This document shows, in pieces, positions 54,703-64,000 of a stretch of 64,000 nt of DNA (positions are counted from its first letter, which is position 1; every line of letters begins with the position of its first letter). A program made the translations under genes and the position numbers. Source of the DNA: Gammaproteobacteria bacterium (lineage in GTDB: Bacteria > Pseudomonadota > Gammaproteobacteria > Pseudomonadales > Azotimanducaceae); NCBI GenBank assembly GCA_026709365.1, contig JAPOTD010000070.1, forward strand, positions 1 through 64,000. The letters run 5' to 3'. The notes under the pieces were generated by a model. It did no database searches and was not told the origin of the DNA. It saw nothing but the letters and a program-made list of their open reading frames with translations.

Positions 54703-54798
54703 GCGGGATTGAGAACATGTCGGAATCTGGCCCAAGCGACGAGCGCGGAGTTTCGCGCCAGCGAAACTCCATCCGCACCCGCCGAGCGGGTGCGCCTT
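54703..54798 (+). repeat. Dispersed palindromic repeat, copy G (upstream of rpoD)
   Basis: GCGGGATTGAGAACATGTCG, GAATCTGGCCCAAGCGACGA, core GGAGTTTCGC..GCGAAACTCC (54747-54770), then terminal hairpin GCACCCGC-CGA-GCGGGTGC (54775-54793). The -35 of the rpoD promoter (TTGTGC) starts within 4 bp of the hairpin. Points toward rpoD. Confidence 0.87.
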
Positions 54799-54824
54799 GT
54801 GCAGCTTTAATTTGAGGTTAAAAT
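54797..54824 (+). promoter_or_regulatory. Probable promoter of rpoD
   Basis: TTGTGC (54797-54802), 16-bp spacer, TAAAAT (54819-54824). It directly follows repeat copy G and gives an ~85-nt leader before ATG 54918. Confidence 0.6.
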
Positions 54825-54917
54825 ACGCCGTTCACTTGGACCGTCTGGATGCGCGCCTTTTCGGGGTCAGGGCAGCATCTCGGCCCAACCTCCATCCGTT
54901 CAAACTGCCGAGGCGCC

Positions 54918-56999
<2,082 letters not shown>

Positions 57000-57034
57000 T
57001 CAACCAGCCGCCGAGGCTGCTTGGCAGGCTCCAA

Positions 57035-57111
57035 GGGCCTATAGCTCAGTTGGTTAGAGCAGTGGACTCATAATCCATTGGTCCCAGGTTCGAGTCCTGG
57101 TGGGCCCACCA
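57035..57111 (+). tRNA. tRNA with CAT anticodon, probably Ile2 (lysidine-modified)
   Basis: A 77-nt cloverleaf: acceptor GGGCCTA/TGGGCCC, D arm GCTCAGTTGGTTAGAGC, anticodon stem GTGGA/TCCAT with loop CTCATAA (anticodon CAT), T arm CCAGGTTCGAGTCCTGG, and encoded CCA. The acceptor and body fit the AUA-reading Ile2 type better than elongator Met, and this tRNA next to rpoD is seen in other gammaproteobacteria. The identity, not the structure, is the uncertain part. Confidence 0.93.
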
Positions 57112-57134
57112 CTTCCCGCGATCGACCGTTCGAC

Positions 57135-58343
57135 ATGACATCCACCTTGAACGCCGCCGTTTCATTCGTCCGCGACCGCATTCGGTTGAATGCGCTGCTG
57201 ATCGTGCTCTGCTTTGCGGGCGTGCTGGTGCTCGAATCCCAGAGCGCGGCAAGCTATGCGGCCTATCTGCTCGCCATCGTGATGCTGGCGCGCTTGCGTC
57301 AGTGGGTCGATGTCTTTGCCGTGCCGCTGTCGTGGTTGGTCGTGGCGCTGCTGGGCTACTTGGTCTTGACCGGTTTGTGGTCCGAGGGCAGCCAACCGGG
57401 CGATGCGCTGTCGATGCTGTCGCGGGCGACGCAGGTGCTGCTGTTTGCCGTTGCCCTCGCCGAATGCCAGATACGTGGCGAGCTGCAGCGCTGGTTGGGC
57501 CGGACGCTCGCGGTTGCGGGTGTCTTGGCCGCCCTGGCAGGCCTTGCCCTGTTTCTCATGGACAACTCGGAAAACGGCCGGCTAGTCGGGCTGGGGCAAC
57601 TCGACAACAACGTGGTGGCGGCCTTGATCTTTGGCGTGGTTCTCATTTTGGTCGCCGGGGAGGCGCTGCGTGAGCCGGATGGCCTTTGGCGGCGCATCAG
57701 CGCGTTCGGCATCGTCGTTATGGCTGCCGCGGTGCTGCTTTCCGATTCTCGCAACGGCCAGATCAGCGCCATGCTGGGCGTCGGCATCTTGTTCATCGCC
57801 CATCGGGCGGCGGACCGGCAGCGCTTCGCAGTCGCCGTGTTGGGCCTGGGCGTGATCCTCATGGCCGTGCTCGCAGCCTTGACGGCCAATGAAGCCGCCC
57901 GAAACCTCGTGCTGCCCAGAGGCGACAGCTTTCGGCCCGCGATTTGGCTGGCTGCGCTGCACGCCGTCGCCGATGGCGGCTTGTGGTTCGGGCGCGGCAT
58001 CCTCACCGACGACACGCTGGTCACCGCCGTCGGCGAGTTTCCGCATCCGCACAACATGTACCTGTCGGTTCTCTTCCAAGGCGGCTTGGTTGGCGTGGCA
58101 CTCTTTGCCGCGTTGATTGCCGCTGTCGTGCGCACCCTGCTCGACCACTACGGGCATCGCGACGCCAAGCTGGCCTTGGGCATTCTCGGCTTGGCCCTGC
58201 CCGCTTGGCTGCTCGACGGCCACGAACTCATCGACAAGGTGGGCATGACTTGGTTCCTGTTCTGGCTGCCGGTAGCCATCAGCTTGGGCTTGGCTTGGAT
58301 GGGTCGGCTGGACGCCAAGCCCCTGCTGGGGAAGGCGCAGTGA
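57135..58343 (+). CDS. O-antigen ligase/polymerase-like membrane protein
   Basis: A protein of 402 residues with about eleven hydrophobic segments. The large periplasmic loop before PHPHNMYLSVLFQGGLVGVALF and SFRPAIWLAALHAVADG matches the Wzy_C/WaaL region that joins or polymerises O-antigen on undecaprenyl carriers. ATG 57135 follows the tRNA by 23 bp. Its stop overlaps the GT2 start by 4 bp. Confidence 0.87.
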   Translation: MTSTLNAAVSFVRDRIRLNALLIVLCFAGVLVLESQSAASYAAYLLAIVMLARLRQWVDVFAVPLSWLVVALLGYLVLTGLWSEGSQPGDALSMLSRATQVLLFAVALAECQIRGELQRWLGRTLAVAGVLAALAGLALFLMDNSENGRLVGLGQLDNNVVAALIFGVVLILVAGEALREPDGLWRRISAFGIVVMAAAVLLSDSRNGQISAMLGVGILFIAHRAADRQRFAVAVLGLGVILMAVLAALTANEAARNLVLPRGDSFRPAIWLAALHAVADGGLWFGRGILTDDTLVTAVGEFPHPHNMYLSVLFQGGLVGVALFAALIAAVVRTLLDHYGHRDAKLALGILGLALPAWLLDGHELIDKVGMTWFLFWLPVAISLGLAWMGRLDAKPLLGKAQ

Positions 58344-59164
58344 CCGGGCTGTCAGTGGGCTTCGTCACTTGGCATACCCCAAAGGACTTGCTCGTCGGGT
58401 TTCTGGACAGCTTGGCGGAAGCCGTCGAAACGCTCCTTCGCGCGATGCCGATGCCCGTTTCCATCTACGCCATCTGCAATGACGCGCCCCAAGACGTCCA
58501 AGCCGTGGAAGCGATGATCCGGCCCCGCGCCGCAAATGCCGACGAGCTCACTTGGCACTTCGTTAAAGGCCATGGGAACATCGGCTACGGCGCGGCCCAG
58601 AACTTGGCCATCCGGCGCACTAGAGCGGACTTTCACCTGATGTGCAACCCGGATCTCGTCATGGCGCCCAGCGTCCTGCTGGAAACGGTGCGCTTTCTCG
58701 AGGCGCATCCCGGCGCGGTGCTGGCCGCTCCCCGGGGTGTTGACGCAGAGGGCCGCAACGCCCGGCTCGCCAAACGGCAGCCCACGTTGCTGGCGCTCGC
58801 CCTGCGCGCCCTCGCAGTGCGGCCCTCAACCGGCTTGCTGGGACGGCGAATCGCGGCCTACGTCTATGATGATGCGCTTCCGGCCGAGCAGCCCACGCCC
58901 ATCGAATTGGCCAGCGGCTGCTTCATGGTGGCCCGAACCCCGGCGCTCCAAGCCATAGGCGGCTTTGATGAGGGCTACTTCCTCTATTTCGAGGACTTCG
59001 ACCTTTGCCGCCGCCTCGCCCCCCACGGCCGCATCTACGAACTGCCCACGGCCAGCATCACCCACTACGGAGGCCGCACCGCCCGTCGCGGCTTGGCCGG
59101 AAACTTGCGCTTCATGCGCTCCGGATGCCGCTACTTCAACCGCCACGGCTGGCGGATGTGGTAA
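58340..59164 (+). CDS. Glycosyltransferase family 2 (rhamnosyltransferase-like)
   Basis: A GT-A enzyme of 274 residues. LSVGFVTWHTPKDLLVGFLDSL opens it; GHGNIGYGAAQNLAIRRT and LMCNPDLVMAP hold the nucleotide-sugar and metal residues, and GCFMVARTPAL, FDEGYFLYFEDFDLCRRLAPHG the acceptor-side motif of WbbL-like rhamnosyl transferases. dTDP-rhamnose genes are 1 kb downstream. GTG 58340 overlaps the previous stop. Confidence 0.9.
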   Translation: MTGLSVGFVTWHTPKDLLVGFLDSLAEAVETLLRAMPMPVSIYAICNDAPQDVQAVEAMIRPRAANADELTWHFVKGHGNIGYGAAQNLAIRRTRADFHLMCNPDLVMAPSVLLETVRFLEAHPGAVLAAPRGVDAEGRNARLAKRQPTLLALALRALAVRPSTGLLGRRIAAYVYDDALPAEQPTPIELASGCFMVARTPALQAIGGFDEGYFLYFEDFDLCRRLAPHGRIYELPTASITHYGGRTARRGLAGNLRFMRSGCRYFNRHGWRMW

Positions 59165-59210
59165 GGATTAGGAACGACATGAACGGACTTCAGGCAGTTC
59201 CAACTAGGGG

Positions 59211-59238
59211 TTTACAACGGTTTAGTTGGGCGTAGAAT
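59211..59238 (+). promoter_or_regulatory. Strong-looking promoter before a short terminated transcript
   Basis: TTTACA (59211-59216), 16-bp spacer, TAGAAT (59233-59238); predicted start about 59245. Confidence 0.65.
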
Positions 59239-59244
59239 GCTTGC

Positions 59245-59310
59245 CTGACTATTGATGGTCGTTCCTCGGGGCGGCTTAGTGCGTTGAGGGGCCGAGTTGG
59301 CCCCTCTTTT
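59245..59310 (+). ncRNA. Possible short leader/small RNA upstream of the NYN gene
   Basis: Between a TTTACA-N16-TAGAAT promoter and a perfect terminator lies a ~65-nt transcript with no open frame of note. It could be an attenuator controlling the NYN gene, whose ATG is 22 nt past the terminator, or a small RNA. Inferred from signals only. Confidence 0.4.
59286..59310 (+). terminator. Rho-independent terminator upstream of the NYN gene
   Basis: GAGGGGCC-GAGTT-GGCCCCTC followed by TTTTATTT: 8-bp perfect stem and T-run. It lies 22 bp before the NYN start codon, not after a coding gene. Confidence 0.85.
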
Positions 59311-59332
59311 ATTTCGGGGCAGATTTTCAATT

Positions 59333-60121
59333 ATGTCAGCATCTGCCGGAGCGCCCGCGCCGCGATGGAAGCGGGTGTGCGTTTTCGTGGACGGCGAGAA
59401 CTTCCGCCACAGCTTGGCGGACTTGTTCCAAGGTGGCAAGTATAAATACCGGAAGGAGGACTATCTGCCGGAAGCGAATTGGCATCACTTCTTTTCTTCC
59501 CTCGTCAACCGGTCAGGATGGGAGTTGGTCAGGGTTTACTGGTACGTAATCGGAGACATTGACTTCCATCCCTACCGCATCCCCCATGACTGGGAGGAGA
59601 AGCGGAGATTCCTCGAAGGCAAAGGCGTTCTCCAACGCCTGAAGGATCAAGGCTACGCGGTGGATGCAAGTGAGCAAGGGTTAAAGGTGGCCCAAGATGA
59701 ACTCAACAAGCGAAAACAGGCTTTTCGCCGACGAGCTGAAGGCTGGCAGAAGGTTCACGCTTCCATAGAGCGACAACACGACCAGATTCAATTCCAGCGC
59801 TTCGGCAGCAATCGATACGATCTGGTCTCCCGCTCCCTCGGAACCGAGAAGGGAGTGGATACTCAACTGGCCACCGACATGATCACGCTGTCAGACATCT
59901 ACGACGTAGCGGCGGTAGTTTCGGGAGATGCCGACTACATACCTCCGGTCTCCGCAGTCAAAAACTTGGGCAAGCTGGTGTACAGCGTTTCGTTTCGGAC
60001 TGCCAATGGAAGGAAACTGCCGGGTGGTGCGTGGCATTTGGAGCGACGCGTTGACGGCCAAATTGAAGTATCTTTCGAACGGACCCAGGAACTTTTGGAG
60101 ATTGAGGAAGTTAGAGCCTGA
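59333..60121 (+). CDS. NYN-domain (LabA/PIN-like) protein
   Basis: A predicted Mg-dependent ribonuclease of 262 residues. VFVDGENFRHSL (about residues 19-30), KGVDTQLATDMITLSDIYDV and VVSGDADYIPPVSAV hold the Asp cluster of NYN domains. Residues ~55-170 carry a helical insertion (RLKDQGYAVDASEQG; KRKQAFRRRAEGW). Local G+C is near 50% by hand count of one line, lower than in flanking polysaccharide genes, suggesting transfer. It interrupts the GT2-rmlB run and has its own promoter/terminator region. Confidence 0.87.
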   Translation: MSASAGAPAPRWKRVCVFVDGENFRHSLADLFQGGKYKYRKEDYLPEANWHHFFSSLVNRSGWELVRVYWYVIGDIDFHPYRIPHDWEEKRRFLEGKGVLQRLKDQGYAVDASEQGLKVAQDELNKRKQAFRRRAEGWQKVHASIERQHDQIQFQRFGSNRYDLVSRSLGTEKGVDTQLATDMITLSDIYDVAAVVSGDADYIPPVSAVKNLGKLVYSVSFRTANGRKLPGGAWHLERRVDGQIEVSFERTQELLEIEEVRA

Positions 60122-60269
60122 CCAGTTAACTCCCAAGCGGAAAGCAATCCGGTCTCCGATCAGTGGTTTGGTTCAACTTCTGGACCGCTACCGCGATTGC
60201 GACAAACCACCGCGATTTCTCGGAAGATAGCCGAGCCATTTGGGACGAGTGCTGGCTGGGCTAAGCCGC

Positions 60270-61292
60270 ATGAAAATCATCGTTACCGGCGGCGCCGGAT
60301 TCATCGGTTCGGCCTTGGTGCGCCATTTGGTCGGGGTGCGGGGCGACCAGGTGCTCACCATTGACAAGCTCACTTACGCTGGCAACCGGGCCAATCTCGC
60401 CGCAGTGGCCGGATGCGCCAGCCACCGACTCGAGGTGGTGGACATTTGCGATGCCGAGCGGCTGCGCGCGCTGCTGTTCGACTTCGGCCCGGATGCCCTC
60501 ATGCACTTGGCGGCGGAGTCCCATGTGGATCGCTCGATCGATGGGCCGGCCAACTTCATTCGCACCAACGTCCTTGGCACCTGTGCGCTGTTGGAGGCCG
60601 TCCGGGAATACAACGCCGGCCGGACTGGAGAGCGGGCCTGCCGTTTTCTGCACGTTTCCACCGACGAGGTTTACGGTGCGCTGGGCGCTGAAGGCGCTTT
60701 TTCCGAGAGCAGCCCTTACCGTCCCAACTCCCCCTACTCGGCCTCCAAGGCGGCTTCCGACCATCTGGTCCGGGCATGGCGGGCCACCTATGGCCTGCCG
60801 GCCATGCTCACCAACTGCTCCAACAACTACGGGCCCCGCCAGCATGCGGAAAAACTCATTCCGGTCATCATCCTGGCGGCCCTGCGTGGCGCACCGGTGC
60901 CGCTGTACGGCGACGGTCAGCAGGTTCGGGACTGGCTCCACGTGGACGATCACGTCCGAGGCTTGGTGGCCGTGCTTGAAGGCGGCGCCTTGGGACGCAC
61001 CTACAACATCGGCGGGGACTGCGAAAAGACCAATCTCGAAGTCGCCACCGAGGTGCTGACGGCGGTGGCCGACCAAACGGACGCCGACCCCGGCAGCTTG
61101 CTCGGGCTGATCGAGTTCGTCAAGGATCGTCCAGGCCATGATCGCCGTTACGCCATCGACACCCGTCGCATTCGGGGGGAACTCGGCTGGCGACCCCGAA
61201 CCGGCTTTGCGGACGGGATCCGCCAAACCGTGGCTTGGTATCTGGATCACAAGGATTGGTGGCCAGCCGCCAACCTCCGGGGAGCGGGATGA
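60270..61292 (+). CDS. rmlB: dTDP-glucose 4,6-dehydratase
   Basis: A short-chain-reductase enzyme of 340 residues making dTDP-4-keto-6-deoxyglucose. VTGGAGFIGSALVRHL is the NAD loop, FLHVSTDEVYGALG and SPYSASKAASDHLVRAW (YxxxK) the catalytic part, NCSNNYGPRQHAEKLIP the sugar site, and IEFVKDRPGHDRRYAID the C-terminal signature. It starts the rmlBCD run; rmlA is not in the window. ATG 60270. Confidence 0.96.
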   Translation: MKIIVTGGAGFIGSALVRHLVGVRGDQVLTIDKLTYAGNRANLAAVAGCASHRLEVVDICDAERLRALLFDFGPDALMHLAAESHVDRSIDGPANFIRTNVLGTCALLEAVREYNAGRTGERACRFLHVSTDEVYGALGAEGAFSESSPYRPNSPYSASKAASDHLVRAWRATYGLPAMLTNCSNNYGPRQHAEKLIPVIILAALRGAPVPLYGDGQQVRDWLHVDDHVRGLVAVLEGGALGRTYNIGGDCEKTNLEVATEVLTAVADQTDADPGSLLGLIEFVKDRPGHDRRYAIDTRRIRGELGWRPRTGFADGIRQTVAWYLDHKDWWPAANLRGAG

Positions 61293-61831
61293 TGGAAGTC
61301 CATCAGACCAAGTTGTCCGGCGTGCTGATCATTGAGCCGGACGTGCATCGCGATGAGCGGGGGTTCTTCATGGAGCGCCATCACCGCCGCCGATACGGCG
61401 AACTGCCGGGGCTTGACCTGGACTTCGTGCAGGACAACCACTCCCACTCCCGGCAAGGTGTGCTGCGCGGCCTGCACTTTCAGCGGCGCCATCCCCAAGG
61501 CAAGCTGGTGAGCGTGGTCAGTGGCGCGGTTTGGGACGTGGCGGCGGACATCGACCCAGCCTCTCCGACCTTTCGGCAGTGGGTGGGGATCGAACTGAAC
61601 GGAACCAATCACCGGCAATTGTACATCCCACCCGGCTTCGCCCATGGTTTTTGCGTGCTCTCGGCTTCGGCGGACCTTCTGTACAAATGCACGGACTTCC
61701 ATCATCCGGAGGATGAGGCAGGAGTGCTCTGGAACGACGCCGAACTGGCCATCGAATGGCCGGTTGCGGACCCCGTCCTGTCTCCCCGCGATGCGCGCAA
61801 TCCCGCCCTGCGCGACTGCCTGCGGGGGTGA
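61289..61831 (+). CDS. rmlC: dTDP-4-dehydrorhamnose 3,5-epimerase
   Basis: A cupin enzyme of about 180 residues. GVLIIEPDVHRDERGFFMER, DNHSHSRQGVLRGLHFQ (catalytic His), FAHGFCVLSASADLLYKCTD and WNDAELAIEWPV are family signatures. The start overlaps the rmlB stop (ATGA at 61289; ATG 61292 also possible). Second step in the conversion to dTDP-rhamnose. Confidence 0.95.
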   Translation: MMEVHQTKLSGVLIIEPDVHRDERGFFMERHHRRRYGELPGLDLDFVQDNHSHSRQGVLRGLHFQRRHPQGKLVSVVSGAVWDVAADIDPASPTFRQWVGIELNGTNHRQLYIPPGFAHGFCVLSASADLLYKCTDFHHPEDEAGVLWNDAELAIEWPVADPVLSPRDARNPALRDCLRG

Positions 61832-61834
61832 ACC

Positions 61835-62719
61835 CTGTTTAAGCGCATTCTTGTCACCGGCGGCAGTGGCCAAGTCGGCACCGCCATCCAAGCGCTTACG
61901 CCACCGGTGGTGGCCGTTCATGCGCCCCCATCGGCGCAACTTGATATCCGCGATGTCCGCAGCGTGGCCGCCGCCTTCGCTGACTTCCGTCCGGATGCCG
62001 TGATCAATGCGGCTGCCTACACGAAGGTGGACCAGGCTGAGGGCGAGTCCGAGGCGGCGTTTGCCGTCAACGCCGAGGGCGCGCGCCACATCGCCAAGGT
62101 TTGTGCCGCTGAGGGCTGTCCGTTGCTGCATCTCTCCACGGACTACGTCTTTGACGGCGCCAGGCGCGGGCCCTACGTGGAAGCCGACCCCGCCGCGCCG
62201 ATCAACGCCTATGGCCGCAGCAAGCTGGCGGGCGAACAAGCGGTGGCCGAAGCCCTCGATGCCCACCTGATACTACGCGTCGCTTGGGTGTTCAGCGCCA
62301 CGGGGGCCAACTTCGTCAAGACCATGGTGAACTTGGCTGGCCGCGATGAACTCAGGGTGGTCAATGACCAGCGGGGGGCACCCACGGCTGCCCGCAGCAT
62401 CGCCGCAGCCCTATGGCGCATCATTGAGCAAATGGCCAGCAAGCCGCGTTTCGGCCTCTATCACTTCGCGTCCGAGCCGCCCACCAGTTGGCACGGCTTC
62501 GCGACCGTCATCTTTGCCGAACTTGCCGAACGGCGGGATGCGGGCGCGTTGCCCAAGCTTGTCCCCATTCCCAGTGCCGACTATCCGACCCGCGCGGCCC
62601 GCCCCGGAAACTCGCTGTTGAGCGGCGCCCGTCTGCATTGCCACTACGGCATCGGCCCCGCCGACTGGCGTGGCGAACTGAAACGAGTGCTTGCCACTCT
62701 CACGCCCCAAGCCGTTTAA
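61835..62719 (+). CDS. rmlD: dTDP-4-dehydrorhamnose reductase, apparent CTG start
   Basis: A reductase of about 294 residues. FKRILVTGGSGQVGTAI is the NADPH loop, INAAAYTKVDQAE, HLSTDYVFDGARRGPY and YGRSKLAGEQAV (YxxxK) follow. The frame is closed by TGA 61829-61831 just upstream; between it and the NADPH motif there is no ATG, GTG or TTG, only CTG at 61835 (then ATT). The next usual start, GTG 61907, would delete the NADPH loop. So either CTG initiates, or the sequence has an error here. It starts 3 bp after rmlC. Confidence 0.9.
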   Translation: MFKRILVTGGSGQVGTAIQALTPPVVAVHAPPSAQLDIRDVRSVAAAFADFRPDAVINAAAYTKVDQAEGESEAAFAVNAEGARHIAKVCAAEGCPLLHLSTDYVFDGARRGPYVEADPAAPINAYGRSKLAGEQAVAEALDAHLILRVAWVFSATGANFVKTMVNLAGRDELRVVNDQRGAPTAARSIAAALWRIIEQMASKPRFGLYHFASEPPTSWHGFATVIFAELAERRDAGALPKLVPIPSADYPTRAARPGNSLLSGARLHCHYGIGPADWRGELKRVLATLTPQAV

Positions 62720-62761
62720 GCACTCCGCCGATCCATCACCCAAGAGGGCAACGGGTAAACG

Positions 62762-63640
62762 CTAATCCGCGGTGGCGGTGGCGGTGGCGATGCGCTCGCC
62801 GAATTCGCTCAAGCGATCCAAGCCCCCGGGGCCGGCGAAAAAGAACGCCGGCACCATGATGCGGTTGACGCCAAGTTCCGCCATCTGCTCGACGCCGCGC
62901 ACGGGATCAGCCATTTGCGCGCCGAATATGGCATTGATCTCAATGCTGGCGGGATCCCGGCCTGCTTCTTCGGCGGCGTTGCGCAGGCGGCCGAGCAGGG
63001 CGCCAAGACGTTGCGCATCGCCCTCGCCGGGGAAGTAGCCATCGGCGATGCGGACCGCGCGCCCGATGGCGGCGTCCGTATCCCCGCCCACATGCACCGG
63101 AATGTTGCCGTTGACCGGCCGCGGGCTGCAGGTGACCGGGGCGAAGTCCACGAACTCGCCGTGAAACTCCGCATGCGGACCCGCCCAGAGCGCCCGCATG
63201 GCGGCGACGTACTCGTCATTGCGCGCGCCTCGACGCTCCCAAGGGACGCCGAGCGCCGTAAACTCCTCCTTCAGCCAGCCAACGCCCAAACCGAGTTCCA
63301 CCCGGCCTCCCGACAACTGATCGAGGGTCGCCAGCTCCTTGGCCAGCACCAGGGGGTTGCGCTGCGGCACGATGAGAATGCAGGTTCCCAAGCGCAGCGT
63401 TGGCGCTGCCGCAGCAGCGAACGCCAGCCAGATGAGCGGATCCGGAATCGGCGTGTCCGGCTCGGCGGGAATTTTTCCGTCGGGGGTGTAGGGGTATTTG
63501 GAGACGATCTCATCCGGCAGGATGACGTGCTCGCCGCCCCATACGGATTCAAAGCCCGCGGTTTCGGCGCGTCGGCAAATGTCCAGCGCCGTGGCGCCGT
63601 CTATGCCAACGCTGCTGGCGAAAGCGAGTCCTGCCTTCAA
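62762..63640 (-). CDS. Luciferase-like monooxygenase-family (LLM) oxidoreductase
   Basis: A flavin/F420-type TIM-barrel oxidoreductase of about 292 residues: GLAFASSVGIDG, ESVWGGEHVILPDE, LRLGTCILIVPQRNPLVLAKELATLDQLSGGRVELGLGVG (as ILIVPQRNPLVLAKELATL and SGGRVELGLGVGW) and PVHVGGDTDAAIGRA. It resembles TIGR03619-type proteins. Start chosen as TTG 63640 because GGAGGT lies 3-4 nt upstream; TTG 63655 would lie inside a long hairpin. Convergent with rmlD; substrate unknown. Confidence 0.87.
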   Translation of the reverse strand: MKAGLAFASSVGIDGATALDICRRAETAGFESVWGGEHVILPDEIVSKYPYTPDGKIPAEPDTPIPDPLIWLAFAAAAAPTLRLGTCILIVPQRNPLVLAKELATLDQLSGGRVELGLGVGWLKEEFTALGVPWERRGARNDEYVAAMRALWAGPHAEFHGEFVDFAPVTCSPRPVNGNIPVHVGGDTDAAIGRAVRIADGYFPGEGDAQRLGALLGRLRNAAEEAGRDPASIEINAIFGAQMADPVRGVEQMAELGVNRIMVPAFFFAGPGGLDRLSEFGERIATATATAD

Positions 63641-63654
63641 GTGACCTCCGTTCA

Positions 63655-63687
63655 ATCCATGCCGCCCGCAGAGCGGGCGGCATGGAT
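63655..63687. repeat. Perfect 15-bp hairpin between the TonB receptor and LLM genes
   Basis: ATCCATGCCGCCCGC pairs completely with GCGGGCGGCATGGAT around AGA. It lies 8 bp past the receptor stop and covers the LLM gene's 5' side. No T-run follows on the minus strand, so it may be a Rho-independent-like stop or an mRNA-stabilising element. Confidence 0.75.
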
Positions 63688-63694
63688 CGTCAGC

Positions 63695-64000
63695 CTACTG
63701 GAAGTTCATCCTCAGGGTGGCGCCAACCATTCTCGGCGGTGCCAAGAAGGTGCTGTAGCTGCCCCCTTGGAAGACTGAATTGAACACCAAGGTCTCGATG
63801 TGGTTGTCGAACAGGTTCCTGGCCCAGACTTGGAAGTCCCACCGATCGTCCGCAGCGCGAAGGCCGAGCTGCAGGTTGACCAGAACCTCGTCGGATACGT
63901 CCTTTTGGTTCCTGAGGTCGGAACCCGTGTTGTGCGCGCCTCGGAAGCCGACGTTCAGGTTGCCGTAGGCGAACAGGCGGTCGTTGAGGGGCTGTTCCGC
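63695..64000 (-). CDS. TonB-dependent receptor, C-terminal part (5' end outside window)
   Basis: The frame is open from the right edge to TAG 63695-63697 (101 residues). LNVGFRGAHNTGSDL, LVNLQLGLRAADDRWDFQVW, ARNLFDNHIETLVFN and the terminal PPRMVGATLRMNFQ, which ends in an aromatic strand (MNFQ), are the last barrel strands of an outer-membrane receptor of the kind that carries "WARNLFDxxY". Substrate cannot be told. Confidence 0.9.
   Translation of the reverse strand, partial: AEQPLNDRLFAYGNLNVGFRGAHNTGSDLRNQKDVSDEVLVNLQLGLRAADDRWDFQVWARNLFDNHIETLVFNSVFQGGSYSTFLAPPRMVGATLRMNFQ

Noticed and set aside
54711..54815. Small peptides such as SESGPSDERGVSR translated from the dispersed repeat
   Set aside because: The same reading recurs because the DNA is repeated; frames and stops differ among copies, so I treat it as non-coding.

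Overview
The window is about 64 kb of high-G+C chromosomal DNA from a proteobacterium, most likely a gammaproteobacterium outside the well-studied genera. The evidence is a Fur that lacks the CxxC pair (as in pseudomonads), Mpl, YajQ, PgeF-RluD divergent from BamD, and rpoD followed by a CAT-anticodon tRNA. The groE operon carries both a sigma-32-type promoter and a perfect CIRCE operator, which is uncommon in model gammaproteobacteria. There is no rRNA operon, CRISPR array, prophage or intact transposase.

Layout. 1-2.9 kb: end of an acyl-CoA dehydrogenase, a solitary m5C DNA methyltransferase, a small membrane protein and a secreted cyclase-family protein. 2.9-10.2 kb: mpl, fur, dicarboxylate symporter, rubredoxin, ubiA, HAD phosphatase, alpha/beta hydrolase. 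10.4-14.6 kb: siderophore uptake unit (TonB receptor, small membrane protein, PepSY protein) behind a Fur-box-like palindrome. 14.6-21.5 kb: lipid and storage-polymer block (GYD protein, GYD-PlsC fusion, phasin, WS/DGAT, esterase, PhaR, amidase). 21.5-27.3 kb: zeta-toxin-like pair, sulfotransferase, amidohydrolase, FrmA, ArfB, and a Phd-UPF0175/PIN toxin-antitoxin pair. 27.5-37 kb: aminotransferase, coiled-coil membrane protein, PuuD-like protein, groESL, alkyltransferase-like protein, AmpG-like permease, YajQ, cobalamin adenosyltransferase. 37-42.2 kb: a translationally coupled operon of a circularly permuted ATP-grasp protein, an alpha-E protein and an S9 peptidase, preceded by a 53-residue protein. 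42.4-49.1 kb: accessory/defence-like island (AAA ATPase, thermonuclease-Excalibur, ribbon-helix-helix-fused DNA methyltransferase, HNH nuclease, PLD-P-loop ATPase). 49.1-57.1 kb: pgeF, rluD, bamD, phosphotransferase, MerR regulator, rpoD, tRNA. 57.1-62.7 kb: surface polysaccharide genes (O-antigen ligase-like, glycosyltransferase, rmlBCD) interrupted by a lower-G+C NYN-domain gene. 62.7-64 kb: luciferase-like monooxygenase and the end of another TonB receptor.

The most striking non-coding feature is a dispersed repeat of roughly 60-105 bp, seen seven times. It has a conserved GGAGTTTCGC palindrome and a second hairpin whose stem sequence changes from copy to copy while pairing is kept. Every copy sits in a promoter-bearing intergenic region, and at least four lie directly against plausible promoters. 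A second dispersed repeat (two copies) and a 180-bp MITE-like element with perfect 18-bp terminal inverted repeats are also present. The best candidates for undescribed biology are this repeat family, the PLD-ATPase island next to pgeF, and the ATP-grasp/alpha-E/peptidase operon with its small upstream protein.
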